Assembly (NCBI GenBank): GCA_936920195.1
Contig: CAKZHE010000252.1
Coordinates: forward strand, 17,239 to 81,238
DNA: 64,000 nucleotides
Reading direction: 5' to 3'
Origin: an uncultured cyanobacterium
Lineage (GTDB): Bacteria; Cyanobacteriota; Cyanobacteriia; Cyanobacteriales; FACHB-T130
Of this stretch, positions 1-8,443 are shown in pieces (the first letter of the stretch is position 1; each line of letters starts with the position of its first letter). Made by a program: the position numbers and the translations under genes. Below the pieces are notes generated by a model. That model made no database searches. It was not told the DNA's origin and saw only the letters and a program-made list of their open reading frames with translations.

Positions 1-2481
1 AGCTCGCTCTAAATTACTGGTTGAGCTACTATTGGCAATTCTTTGGCGCTGCTGGCGGGTAAAATCTAAAACTTGAATGGAAGGGGCGGTAATAATGGTA
101 TGTTTTTCAATTAAGTATTTTCCGGTGGCATCTGGTAAGGCGGGAAAAGGCACTAAAAATAAGGATTTGTGGGGAAAGAAAATAACGCGATCGCGGGGAT
201 TTTTGGGCAGCAATTCGGCAATAGGAGCAATTAACAATTGATGTAGTTGCTGCAACCGCTCGGCTGGATTGGGAGCGCTGGCGATCGCTTCTACGGCAAT
301 TCCCCCCCTTCCTCTAACTCCCAAGGCTTCCCGACTGTTGGCAACTAAATCAGGTAGGGAAAGATTTTTTTCCCACCACAGGGGGGTTAAATCAACTTGG
401 CGAAAATCAACTTTTCCTGTGGGTTGAATTACCCAAATAAATAGTTGGGATTCTCGGCTATTCCACTTTCCTTGCTCTTCAAAATCATCATTAATAATGG
501 CATATTCTACCAAGGTAGCGTTGGCAGCTTTAGCAATTTGTTTGATTTGAGCAATGGTAGGGGGAGCATAATTTTCAGGAGTGGTTTTGTCTGACAGCCG
601 CGCTGCTAATAATTCCACAAAGGCACGCGATCGCCCTCTTTCGGCAATTTCTAAAGCGGCTTCCGGTTGACTTTGGGCAATTAAGGTTTGCTGTAACAGT
701 CGATAAGTAGCAGATTGGGTTTCAAACAAGGATACTTTATTGCGATCGTCTTTCCCTAAACTAGCTCGCAAAGATTCCTTGACTTTCATGGCGGCGCGGA
801 GCATGGTTTCGGCTTCAGCAAATCGCTCTAATTTTAACAACCCAAACCCGATATTATTCAAAGATTTGGTTTCCCCAACGCGATCGTTAATTTCGCGAAC
901 AATGTTCAAACTCTGCCGTTGATACTTAATCCCTTGTTCATAATCTTTCCGATCGGAATAAATATTACCCAGATTATTCAAGGCAATGCTTTCTCCCCCG
1001 CGATCGCCTAATTTTCTGGCAATAGTTAAACGCCGTTGCTGGTAATCCAAAGCTTGTGGATAATCCCCTAATTCTTGGTAAACAATGCCAATATTGCCTA
1101 AAACGATGGCTTCGCTGTTGGGATCTTGAATATCTTGGGCAATTTTTAAGCTTTTTTGGTAAATTTCCAGCGCTTCGCTGTAGTTTTTCTGGGTATTGTA
1201 AACATTGCCTAAATTAGTTAAGGATTTTGATTCTCCCAATTTATCGCCAATTTGTTGAAAAATTTGCAATGACTTTTGCTGATAATCAATGGAGCGCTCA
1301 AAATTCCCTAAGTCTAAATAAGTTAATCCTAAACCACTTAAAGCTTTGGCTTCCCCGGCTTTCTCCCCAATCTCCTTTGATATAGCTAAACTTTTTTGGT
1401 AATTGTCAATAGCTTGGGCATAATTTCCCAAACTGCTGTGGACATTGCCTAAATACCAAAGGTCTTTTAATTCGTTGGGGCGACTTTTAATCGCTTGAGA
1501 AATGGCTAAACTTTGTTGATAATAATCCAGAGCTTTGAAATAGTCTCCCATCGCCTCATAAATATTGCCCAAATTGCCGAGAATAATTCCTTCTGCCCAG
1601 CGATCGCCTAATTCTTTGGCAATTACCAAACCTTGCTGATATAATTTCAGCGCTTGGGGATAAACGCTGATATGGGAATAGGTTAAACCTAAATTAACCA
1701 AAGCAGTTTTTTCAATATTTCGATTGCCTAATTCCTGGGCAATTTTTAATGCCTGTTGGTAATTATTAATCGCTGGCTGGTAATTTCCCCACACATCATA
1801 AATAAGTCCCAAACCGATTAAAGCATTTGCCTCTCCCAGTTTATCGCCCAAGGAACGAGAAATTTCTAAATACTGTTGGCGATATTGACTAGATTTGGTA
1901 TAATTCCCCAAGGCAAAGTAAGAACCACCCAAATTAGCTAATGCTTCTCCTTCCCCAGCTAAGTCTTTCAATTCGCGCGCGATCGCTAAACTTTGTTCCT
2001 GATATTCAATGGCTTTCTGATAATTGCCTAAATGGGAATAGGGCAAACTCAAACTGAGTAGCGCCGCCAGTTCTATCTGGCGATTCCCCAGCCGCTGGAC
2101 AATTTTGAGAGTTTGCTCTAAATATTTAATCGCAGTGGGATAATCAGCTAAAGCATCATAAGCTAAACCTAAATTTCCCATAGCTAGGGCGGCTTTGTAT
2201 TCGATGCCAATTTCCTGATAAATTGCTAGTGCCTGTTGCCAAAAGGCGATCGCTACTTGCAGTTTCCCTGCCTCCCTTGCCAGAATTCCCCGTTTCATTA
2301 ATTGATCGGCTTCATCTTGGCGGTTATTCCCAGTTTCAGCCGCTACCTGCCAAGAGGAAATTTGCCAAGTTTGAATCGCTAAAACTGGCTCAAATGTCAG
2401 CAATGTGGCTAAAAGAGAGAGTGCGGTAATCCCAACAATTTTTGGCAAGTGTATGGAAGTGGTAAATTTCGAGTTTGGCAC
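1..2481 (-). CDS. TPR-repeat protein with CHAT (caspase-like) domain, C-terminus cut by window edge
   Basis: The reading frame is open from a GTG at 2481 to base 1 (827 codons seen). GTG is chosen because the frame is closed just upstream, a GGTAGGG-like ribosome site precedes it, and it gives a clean signal peptide ending VLA near residue 35. Residues about 50-570 are a long run of roughly 40-residue tetratricopeptide repeats with the alternation seen in kinesin-light-chain type TPRs (LGNxY, A..YYQQSL, A..LGD). A linker and the beginning of a CHAT peptidase domain follow (PENYAPPTIAQIKQIA, then RGRGGIAVEAIA). The catalytic His and Cys lie outside the window. It is probably exported and may be a protease or scaffold responding to protein binding; the function is inferred from family only. 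It resembles the complete TPR-CHAT gene at 56394-59825. Confidence 0.85.
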   Translation of the reverse strand, partial: MPNSKFTTSIHLPKIVGITALSLLATLLTFEPVLAIQTWQISSWQVAAETGNNRQDEADQLMKRGILAREAGKLQVAIAFWQQALAIYQEIGIEYKAALAMGNLGLAYDALADYPTAIKYLEQTLKIVQRLGNRQIELAALLSLSLPYSHLGNYQKAIEYQEQSLAIARELKDLAGEGEALANLGGSYFALGNYTKSSQYRQQYLEISRSLGDKLGEANALIGLGLIYDVWGNYQPAINNYQQALKIAQELGNRNIEKTALVNLGLTYSHISVYPQALKLYQQGLVIAKELGDRWAEGIILGNLGNIYEAMGDYFKALDYYQQSLAISQAIKSRPNELKDLWYLGNVHSSLGNYAQAIDNYQKSLAISKEIGEKAGEAKALSGLGLTYLDLGNFERSIDYQQKSLQIFQQIGDKLGESKSLTNLGNVYNTQKNYSEALEIYQKSLKIAQDIQDPNSEAIVLGNIGIVYQELGDYPQALDYQQRRLTIARKLGDRGGESIALNNLGNIYSDRKDYEQGIKYQRQSLNIVREINDRVGETKSLNNIGFGLLKLERFAEAETMLRAAMKVKESLRASLGKDDRNKVSLFETQSATYRLLQQTLIAQSQPEAALEIAERGRSRAFVELLAARLSDKTTPENYAPPTIAQIKQIAKAANATLVEYAIINDDFEEQGKWNSRESQLFIWVIQPTGKVDFRQVDLTPLWWEKNLSLPDLVANSREALGVRGRGGIAVEAIASAPNPAERLQQLHQLLIAPIAELLPKNPRDRVIFFPHKSLFLVPFPALPDATGKYLIEKHTIITAPSIQVLDFTRQQRQRIANSSSTSNLERA

Positions 2482-2628
2482 AATCCCTACCAGATCTACT
2501 ATTTCTCGCTTGGTTGTCTTGGTTTTATTTTATATAAATCAATATTACTTAAGTAAAGCTGATTTATGTCAAAAAACCCAATGGCTGCGATCGCTCCCTT
2601 GCTGATGGCGATCGCTGCTATATTTTTC

Positions 2629-3102
2629 CTAGGAATTGTCGGGTTTTTCACCAACTTTCACTGGCAGTAAGTCTCGGTCCAAGAAGCTGGCTTTTGAGGT
2701 GTAAGATTCATCTTGTTCTACAAATCGCCATCCCCTTAAATCGCACTCTTGTTGCAGTCTTTCTTTGACTTTAGCTGTAGTTCTGTAATTAGGCAGTCTC
2801 GGTTTTTGATGAAGCTCTCCTTTCTTCGCTAGCTTGGACAAAGCCCGGAAAGAGCTAAAGGATTCAGCGACGGACTTTAAAGATTGTTGAGCGACTTGAG
2901 AATAGAGTAAGGCGTAATTTTCGTTGGTCTTGGCTATTTTGTATAAGTCAGGATATTTAATTGCGCCTTTGTCCTTAAAGTACCTTTGCCGACTCTCGTA
3001 AGTTCCGACATTAAACAGGTTGTTTGACCATCTCAGCAGTTGTTCAACAATGGTTTTGTCGAGTCCCGTTAAATGCCAAATATCTTTTTGGACTGCGTAC
3101 AT
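2629..3102 (-). pseudogene. tnpB: Internally deleted tnpB (IS200/IS605-type OrfB) remnant
   Basis: The 157-residue frame joins a typical TnpB N-terminus (LDKTIVEQLLRWSNNLFN, then RLPNYR near residue 108) directly to the C-terminal segment of the same family (DESYTSKASFLDRD, near residues 136-149). The usual TnpB is about 400 residues, so most of the RuvC core is missing, and the frame also stops soon after GEKPDN, before the final NADVNG-type Asp motif. The two joined parts keep one reading frame, so this is an in-frame deletion plus a 3' truncation. No catalytic set remains, so it cannot be an active guide-RNA nuclease. No tnpA is nearby. Confidence 0.8.
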
Positions 3103-3314
3103 TTAATTGACTGTTGGTTGTTGTACTATGTTTAGTATAGACTATAATCTGCACAGAAACAGTTAAGCGCTACATTGAAGCTCATGCGAGAGTAGGCCGG
3201 ATAAATCCTGCCACGCCCTTTCATCCCTGGACTAACAGTCACAGGGTTTTCAGTGGATTTCTTATAATACCTGCACCGATCGCTAATCAATCTGCCGCTG
3301 GGATCAACCACCTT
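3103..3314. other. Non-coding stretch between tnpB remnant and glycosyltransferase
   Basis: A stable hairpin is visible at 3195-3212 (GGCCGGAT, loop AA, ATCCTGCC). The stretch could be the outer end of the decayed insertion sequence or the leader of the glycosyltransferase gene. I recognise no RNA family or complete gene here. Confidence 0.3.
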
Positions 3315-4697
3315 ATGCCTGATAATTCCTGGTCAGAAATTGAATCTGACAAACAGTTTAACCCCATTAGTTCTTTACTATCTGAAACCGAGTCGGACGA
3401 AATCAATCCTAGCTTCTTTTTTCAGGGAGCAGAAGGCCGCCGCATCAAAGCGGCCTTGGTACTTGTGCTAATCTGGATAGGAATTCTTGCCCTCCACTGG
3501 TTTCCAGAAAGTAATTGGTTGATCCTGGGACTAACTGGCTTGTTGGGAATTCAGGCACTGCGAATTTTGTTGGCTCGCCCCCGCCCAACTTTACCCGCCT
3601 CAACCGCCTCGACTCCCTTGGTTTCTTTATTGGTGGCAGCGAAAAATGAAGAAGCAGTCATTGGCAACTTAGTTCAAGGACTGTGCAATTTAGATTATCC
3701 CAGCGATCGCTACGAACTTTGGGTAATTGATGACGGCAGCACTGACCGCACCCCGATTTTACTCGATCAACTCGCCCAAGAATATCCCCAACTGAAAGTT
3801 TTACATCGAGTGGCTGGAGCAGGCGGCGGCAAATCTGGGGCATTGAATGAGGTGTTGGCATTAGCCCAGGGAGAATTTTTGGGCGTATTTGATGCCGATG
3901 CCCAAGTGTCTAGGGAGATGTTGACACAGGTACTACCATTATTTGAGCGGGAAAAAGTTGGAGCAGTGCAGATGCGAAAAGCGATCGCCAACTACCCGAC
4001 TAATTTCTGGACTTGGGGACAAAGGGCAGAAATGGCTCTTGATACCTACTTCCAAGAAAATCGTACTGCCATTGGGGGCATAGGAGAACTGCGAGGCAAT
4101 GGCCAATTTGTCCGCCGCCAAGCCCTACAAAGATGCGGTGGCTGGAATGAAGAAACGATTACTGACGACTTAGATTTAACTTTTCGCCTGCATATTGATG
4201 GTTGGGATATCGAATTTCTGAGAACTCCTGCCGTGCAGGAAGAGGGTGTGACTACAGTAGTTGCTCTCTGGCATCAACGCAACCGTTGGGCAGAAGGGGG
4301 ATATCAGCGCTATCTAGACTATTGGCGGTTAATTGCTCGCAATCAAATGGGAACTTTAAAAACCATTGATTTGCTAGGTTTTTTAATTATGCAGTACCTG
4401 CTTCCAACCGCTGCCGTGGCAGATTTGGTAATGGCGATCGCCTTTAATCATGCTCCAGTCCTCACTCCCGTTGCTAGTTTAGCTTTTTTCCTGTCCTTGG
4501 TGGGAATGTTTTCCGGTTTGCGGCGCATTGATCGCGATCAAAATCAATCTGTACCATTTTGGGTAACTCTCTGGCAAACCCTCCACGGCTATGTCTATAT
4601 GCTGCACTGGTTGATTGTTATGGGTAGTACCACCGCCCGAATGTCAGTTTTCCCCAAAACCCTCAAATGGGTAAAAACCGTCCATCAAGGTACATAG
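3315..4697 (+). CDS. Membrane glycosyltransferase family 2, probable glucosyl-diacylglycerol synthase type
   Basis: The 460-residue protein has two N-terminal membrane segments (about 45-62 and 68-86), a cytosolic GT-A domain, and three or four C-terminal membrane segments (from about 345). The processive GT2 signature is complete: VIDDGSTD (D139-D140), the DAD motif at 193-195, TDDLD with the catalytic Asp at 284-285, and QRNRW at 321-325 (Q/RxxRW). This arrangement is shared with cellulose synthases and with the cyanobacterial monoglucosyldiacylglycerol synthase (Synechocystis Sll1377 type), whose length is similar. On that basis it probably transfers glucose from UDP-glucose to diacylglycerol, the first step of galactolipid synthesis in cyanobacteria. 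The lipid role is inference from resemblance; GT2 identity is firm. It is transcribed alone, 211 bp from the tnpB remnant. Confidence 0.8.
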   Translation: MPDNSWSEIESDKQFNPISSLLSETESDEINPSFFFQGAEGRRIKAALVLVLIWIGILALHWFPESNWLILGLTGLLGIQALRILLARPRPTLPASTASTPLVSLLVAAKNEEAVIGNLVQGLCNLDYPSDRYELWVIDDGSTDRTPILLDQLAQEYPQLKVLHRVAGAGGGKSGALNEVLALAQGEFLGVFDADAQVSREMLTQVLPLFEREKVGAVQMRKAIANYPTNFWTWGQRAEMALDTYFQENRTAIGGIGELRGNGQFVRRQALQRCGGWNEETITDDLDLTFRLHIDGWDIEFLRTPAVQEEGVTTVVALWHQRNRWAEGGYQRYLDYWRLIARNQMGTLKTIDLLGFLIMQYLLPTAAVADLVMAIAFNHAPVLTPVASLAFFLSLVGMFSGLRRIDRDQNQSVPFWVTLWQTLHGYVYMLHWLIVMGSTTARMSVFPKTLKWVKTVHQGT

Positions 4698-4766
4698 GGT
4701 GAAAAGCGATCATTACCACCCCCATCTCAATCATAAATCAAACCTGATTGGGCTTATCCGCCAAAA

Positions 4767-4904
4767 TCAATTATTCTGGCTAGCGATAAATTGCTGAATC
4801 TTGTCAATGTTGATTTTTAACTCTTCAGCAATTTGCTCAGTCGTTAGTCCCAACTTTAAGAGCAAAGGCACTGTTTTTACCTGAGTTCGATATAAGCAAA
4901 TAAG
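4767..4904 (-). pseudogene. C-terminal remnant of an Rpn/Uma2-like protein abutting the transposon end
   Basis: Reading away from the transposon boundary, the frame encodes about 45 residues ending TEQIAEELKINIDKIQQF and a TGA at 4767-4769. The pattern (pLLLKLGLTxEQIAeEL...QFI) is the recurrent C-terminal tail of cyanobacterial Rpn-type and related PD-(D/E)XK proteins. The preceding part of the gene is absent and the frame meets a stop beside the transposon terminus at 4909. It may have been cut by an insertion; the parental gene is not identifiable from this tail. Confidence 0.45.
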
Positions 4905-4908
4905 CTAC

Positions 4909-5146
4909 TGTACATTAACGAATTAATTGTCACTTTAACAAATTAATGTCTCATTCTTTCTCCAAGCGCTGTAATCCTTTCAAAACAAGGATTACAGCGC
5001 TTTTTTACTGTTTCAACCTCTGCGTTCTTCATTCCTATTGAATTAACAAATTAAATGTCTGACCCCCGAAAATTCACAAATTAGGTGTCACTTCCTAAAA
5101 CTGCGATTTTTTTGAGCTTGATCCGAGATTAACACATTGACTGTCA
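4909..5146 (+). repeat. CAST right end: terminal TGTACA and five TnsB-site-like repeats
   Basis: Repeats are visible at 4914-4933, 4935-4950, 5042-5059, 5070-5090 and 5128-5146. All share an A/T-rich TTAAC.AATTA core followed by TGTC or TGTCA. The first two lie back to back at the tip; the other three lie between the internal hairpin and tnsB. By comparison with characterised V-K elements these are TnsB binding sites. The last overlaps the tnsB promoter. Confidence 0.85.
4964..5006. terminator. Strong hairpin with T-run inside the CAST right end
   Basis: The arms AAGCGCTGTAATCCTT (4964-4979) and AAGGATTACAGCGCTT (4987-5002) are perfect complements of 16 bp with a 7-base loop. TTTTTT follows the right arm and the left flank is also pyrimidine-rich. 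It lies between the two outer and three inner TnsB-like repeats. It could stop transcription entering from the glycosyltransferase side. Confidence 0.75.
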
Positions 5147-5165
5147 CAGCTTGATCCTTTAAAAT
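5137..5165 (+). promoter_or_regulatory. Predicted tnsB promoter overlapping a TnsB-like repeat
   Basis: A -35 hexamer TTGACT (5137-5142) and a -10 hexamer TAAAAT (5160-5165) are separated by 17 bp, about 25 bp ahead of the tnsB start. The -35 lies within the repeat at 5128-5146, so transposase binding there would compete with RNA polymerase. Confidence 0.6.
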
Positions 5166-5190
5166 ACAAGTATGTTTTAATCAAACACTA

Positions 5191-6897
5191 ATGTTTATGT
5201 CTAAGGCCGATCTCTCGGAAACAATTTCAGATGAGAGGGACAATCTCAAAGAAGCCAATACCATCGCCTCTGAACTTGATGACGAGGCAATGCTGAAAAT
5301 GGAAGCAATCCAACGCTTGATGGAGGCAGGCGATCGCGCCACTTATTCTCAACGGCTAAAGGAAGCTGCCGAAAAGCTGGGCAAGTCGGTGCGGACGGTG
5401 CGACGGTTAGTCCATAAATGGGAAGAACAAGGGCTGTTGGGTCTGGTTCAAGCTGAACGCTCTGATAAAGGTAAGCACCGAGTTGATACCGACTGGCAAG
5501 ATTTCATCCTCAAAACCTATCGGGAAGGAAATAAGGGTAGTAAACGGATAACCCCGAAACAGGTTTTCCTAAGAGTGCAAGCAAAAGCTCATGAATTAGG
5601 GGTTAAGTCTCCAAGTCACATGACTGTTTACCGCATTCTTAATCCTTTAATTGAAAAACAAGAAAAAGCTAAAAGCATTCGCAGTCCAGGGTGGCGAGGG
5701 TCGCGGTTGTCAGTTAAAACCCGCTCTGGTAAAGATTTGGCAGTAGAGTACAGCAACCAGGTGTGGCAATGCGACCACACCCGCGTCGATCTGTTGTTAG
5801 TAGATCGGCACGGCGAGATTTTAGGCCGTCCTTGGCTGACAACTGTTATTGACAGCTATTCTCGTTGCATTATCGGCATTAATTTAGGTTTTGATGCTCC
5901 CAGTTCTCAGGTAGTTGCTTTAGCATTGCGTCATGCTATTTTGCCGAAGCAGTACAGCGCAGAATATGGTCTGCATTGCGACTGGGGAACCTATGGGAAA
6001 CCAGAGCATTTTTATACTGATGGTGGTAAGGATTTTCGTTCTGAACATTTGAGTCAGATTTCGGTGCAGTTAGGGTTTGTTTGCCATTTGCGCGATCGCC
6101 CCTCTGAAGGCGGTATTGTTGAGCGTCCCTTTGGCACATTGAATACAGAGGTCTTTGCCACTTTGCCGGGATATACGGGGTCAAATGTCCAAAAACGACC
6201 GGAAGATGCGGAAAAAGAAGCTTGTTTGACCCTGCGGCAGTTAGAGCAGTATTTAGTCCGTTATATCGTTGACAACTACAACCAGCGACTTGACGCTCGT
6301 ATGGGCGACCAAACAAGGTTTCAACGGTGGGAATCTGGTCTATTGGCTATGTTGCCTTTAATCGCAGAAAGAGATTTGGATATCTGCCTGATCAAACAGT
6401 CTAGACGAACGATTCAAAGGGGCGGCTACTTGCAATTTGAGAATTTGATGTACCGAGGCGATCGGCTGGAAGGCTATGCCGGAGAAAGTGTGGTACTGCG
6501 ATTTAACCCTAGAGATATTACAACTATCTTGGTTTATCGGAATGAAGGCAGTAAGGAGGTGTTTTTAGCCCGTGCTTATGCTCAGGATTTGCAAACGGAG
6601 CAACTGTCTTTGGATGAGGCTAAAGCTAGCAGTCGCAAGATTCGGGAAGCAGGTAAGGCAGTTAGTAACCGTTCGATTTTGGCAGAGGTACGCGATCGCG
6701 AAACTTTCTTGACTCAAAAGAAAAGCAAAAAGGAACGTCAAAAATCTGAACAGATTGAAGTTCAAAAAGCTAAAAAGTCATTACAGAGTGAGTTTGAAGC
6801 TGAAGAAATAGACTTGGCAGATATTGAAAATGAACCTGAACCAGAAATGCCAGAAGTCTTTGATTACGAACAAATGCGGGAAGATTACGGGTGGTAA
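5191..6897 (+). CDS. tnsB: TnsB, DDE transposase of the V-K CAST
   Basis: The 568-residue Mu/Tn7-TnsB type transposase has N-terminal helix-turn-helix regions (about 50-90 and 115-150), a retroviral-integrase-like core and a basic/acidic charged tail. The catalytic triad is visible: D195 in QCDHT, D277 in YTDGGKDF and E311 in VERPFG. It binds the terminal repeats and joins transposon 3' ends to target DNA. No tnsA is present, as expected for V-K systems, which are known to give cointegrates as well as simple insertions. The start at 5191 has an alternative ATG two codons later. tnsC follows after 3 bp, so the genes form one operon. The C-terminal region (about 485-568) probably contacts TnsC, as known for this family. 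Confidence 0.95.
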   Translation: MFMSKADLSETISDERDNLKEANTIASELDDEAMLKMEAIQRLMEAGDRATYSQRLKEAAEKLGKSVRTVRRLVHKWEEQGLLGLVQAERSDKGKHRVDTDWQDFILKTYREGNKGSKRITPKQVFLRVQAKAHELGVKSPSHMTVYRILNPLIEKQEKAKSIRSPGWRGSRLSVKTRSGKDLAVEYSNQVWQCDHTRVDLLLVDRHGEILGRPWLTTVIDSYSRCIIGINLGFDAPSSQVVALALRHAILPKQYSAEYGLHCDWGTYGKPEHFYTDGGKDFRSEHLSQISVQLGFVCHLRDRPSEGGIVERPFGTLNTEVFATLPGYTGSNVQKRPEDAEKEACLTLRQLEQYLVRYIVDNYNQRLDARMGDQTRFQRWESGLLAMLPLIAERDLDICLIKQSRRTIQRGGYLQFENLMYRGDRLEGYAGESVVLRFNPRDITTILVYRNEGSKEVFLARAYAQDLQTEQLSLDEAKASSRKIREAGKAVSNRSILAEVRDRETFLTQKKSKKERQKSEQIEVQKAKKSLQSEFEAEEIDLADIENEPEPEMPEVFDYEQMREDYGW

Positions 6898-6900
6898 ACC

Positions 6901-7743
6901 ATGACTAAAACCAACAATGAAGCCCAAGCAGTTGCCCAACAATTAGGGGATATTCCCCTTAATGATGAAAGATTACAGGCAGAAATTCAACGCTTAAACC
7001 GGAAGAATTTTATCCCGCTGGAGCAGGTAAAAATGTTGCATGATTGGCTAGAAGGAAAACGCCAATCGCGGCAATCTGGTCGTGTGGTGGGAGAGTCAAG
7101 AACGGGTAAAACTATGGGTTGTGATGCCTATAGGTTGCGTCACAAACCGCACCAGGAAGCAGGAAAACCGCCGATAATACCTGTTGCTTATATTCAGATT
7201 CCCCAGGAGTGCGGCTCTAAGGAGTTGTTTGGAGTAATTATTGAGCATCTAAAGTATCAGGTAACAAAGGGAACAGTAGCAGAAATTAGAGATAGGGCGC
7301 TACGGGTTCTGAAGGGTTGTGGCGTGGAAATGCTAATTATTGATGAGGCTGACCGCTTGAAACCCAAGACTTTTGCAGAGGTACGAGATATTTTTGACAA
7401 GTTGGAAATTGCGGTGATTTTGGTGGGTACTGACCGCTTGGATGCAGCAATTAAGCGGGATGAACAGGTATATAATCGCTTTCGGGCTTGTCATCGTTTT
7501 GGCAAGTTGTCAGGGGAAGATTTTAAACGCACTGTAGAGATTTGGGAAAAGCAGGTTTTACGGTTGTCGGTTGCTTCCAATCTTTCTAGTAAGACGATGT
7601 TGAAGACTTTGGGGGAAGCAACTGGGGGTTATGTGGGTCTGCTGGATATGATTCTCAGGGAAGCAGGGATTCGGGCTTTAAGAAAGGGATTGCAGAAGAT
7701 TGATTTGGAAACGCTAAAGGAAGTATCTGGGGAGTACAAGTGA
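6901..7743 (+). CDS. tnsC: TnsC, AAA+ ATPase target-selection regulator
   Basis: The 280-residue AAA+ ATPase has Walker A GESRTGKT at 64-71 and Walker B LIIDEAD near 145-151. It is shorter than Tn7 TnsC, as in all V-K systems. In characterised CASTs it forms ATP-dependent filaments on DNA that link Cas12k-TniQ at the target to TnsB. It is tightly coupled to its neighbours: 3 bp after tnsB, and its TGA stop overlaps the tniQ ATG by one base (TGATG). No motif is missing. Confidence 0.95.
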   Translation: MTKTNNEAQAVAQQLGDIPLNDERLQAEIQRLNRKNFIPLEQVKMLHDWLEGKRQSRQSGRVVGESRTGKTMGCDAYRLRHKPHQEAGKPPIIPVAYIQIPQECGSKELFGVIIEHLKYQVTKGTVAEIRDRALRVLKGCGVEMLIIDEADRLKPKTFAEVRDIFDKLEIAVILVGTDRLDAAIKRDEQVYNRFRACHRFGKLSGEDFKRTVEIWEKQVLRLSVASNLSSKTMLKTLGEATGGYVGLLDMILREAGIRALRKGLQKIDLETLKEVSGEYK

Positions 7744-8267
7744 TGGAAGCCCTAGATATCGAGCCTTGGTTATTTCGAGTAGAACCCTTTGAGGGTGAGA
7801 GTATAAGTCATTTTTTGGGGCGGTTTCGACGGGCAAATGAGTTAACGCCAACTGGGTTGGGTAAGATGGTGGGATTGGGAGGAGCGATGCCTTCGGCGGG
7901 CTTCGCCTACGCTCGTTGGGAAAAGTTTCGCTTTAATCCGCCTCCTTCTCGTCAGCAGTTGGAAGCGTTAGCGGTAGTGGTGGGGGTGGAGAGCGATCGC
8001 TTAGTCCAGATGTTACCGCCTCCTGGGGTAGGAATGAAAATGGAGCCGATTCGGTTGTGTGGGGCTTGTTACGCTCAGTCGCCTTGTCATAAGATTGAGT
8101 GGCAGTTTAAGGCGACAACGGGGTGCGATCGGCATTCCTTACGCTTGCTGTCGGAGTGTCCTAACTGTGGGGCGAGGTTTAAGGTTCCGGCGTTGTGGGT
8201 TGATGGGTGGTGTCAGCGGTGTTTTCTGGGGTTTGCAGAAATGGTGAGGTATCAGAAGATTTGTTGA
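7743..8267 (+). CDS. tniQ: TniQ, target-site adaptor of the CAST
   Basis: The protein has 174 residues from the ATG at 7743; a GTG one codon earlier is possible. The N-terminal TniQ fold starts PWLFRVEPFEGESISHFLGR. The zinc-binding half carries CGAC (106-109), then C128, CPNC (139-142) and CQRC (157-160). In V-K systems TniQ bridges the Cas12k R-loop and the tip of the TnsC filament. An unusual feature is a stretch at about residues 48-57 (AMPSAGFAYA) encoded by a palindromic repeat, inserted just before the conserved ARWEKFRFNP segment. The frame is preserved, so the protein may still work. Confidence 0.92.
   Translation: MEALDIEPWLFRVEPFEGESISHFLGRFRRANELTPTGLGKMVGLGGAMPSAGFAYARWEKFRFNPPPSRQQLEALAVVVGVESDRLVQMLPPPGVGMKMEPIRLCGACYAQSPCHKIEWQFKATTGCDRHSLRLLSECPNCGARFKVPALWVDGWCQRCFLGFAEMVRYQKIC
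7884..7913 (+). repeat. Palindromic GC-rich repeat inserted in frame within tniQ
   Basis: The segment runs GCGATGCCTTCGGCGGG then CTTCGCCTACGCT and folds on itself (GGCG and CGCC, TTCG loops). It looks like the small dispersed palindromic repeats common in filamentous cyanobacteria. It is about 30 bp, a multiple of three, so it adds about ten residues to TniQ without shifting the frame. Confidence 0.65.
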
Positions 8268-8310
8268 AAATCACAGATATTGTCAAATCACATGAAGAAC
8301 AATAAACCAA

Positions 8311-8351
8311 AAATCGCTAAAGCCCATAATACATAATGGTTTCAGCGATTT
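8311..8351 (+). terminator. Hairpin downstream of tniQ, possible terminator
   Basis: The arms AAATCGCT (8311-8318) and AGCGATTT (8344-8351) flank a loop that itself pairs weakly. It sits 44 bp after the tniQ stop and in front of the convergent cargo operon, so it could end transcription from both sides. The T-run is short. Confidence 0.4.
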
Positions 8352-8443
8352 CACTATATTCCTAATTCAGGGATATTGGCTGGTCAGTCACATAACCGTC
8401 ACATAAAACAAACTTATGCAATACAAGCTTTTCTATAAAAGAT

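Noticed and set aside
3195..3212. Hairpin upstream of the glycosyltransferase as a riboswitch
   Set aside because: A single hairpin without any conserved aptamer core that I recognise; kept only as an unexplained structure.
5936..6316. 126-residue open frame antisense to tnsB
   Set aside because: It lies wholly within the catalytic core of TnsB and has no recognisable protein features; a shadow of the coding strand.
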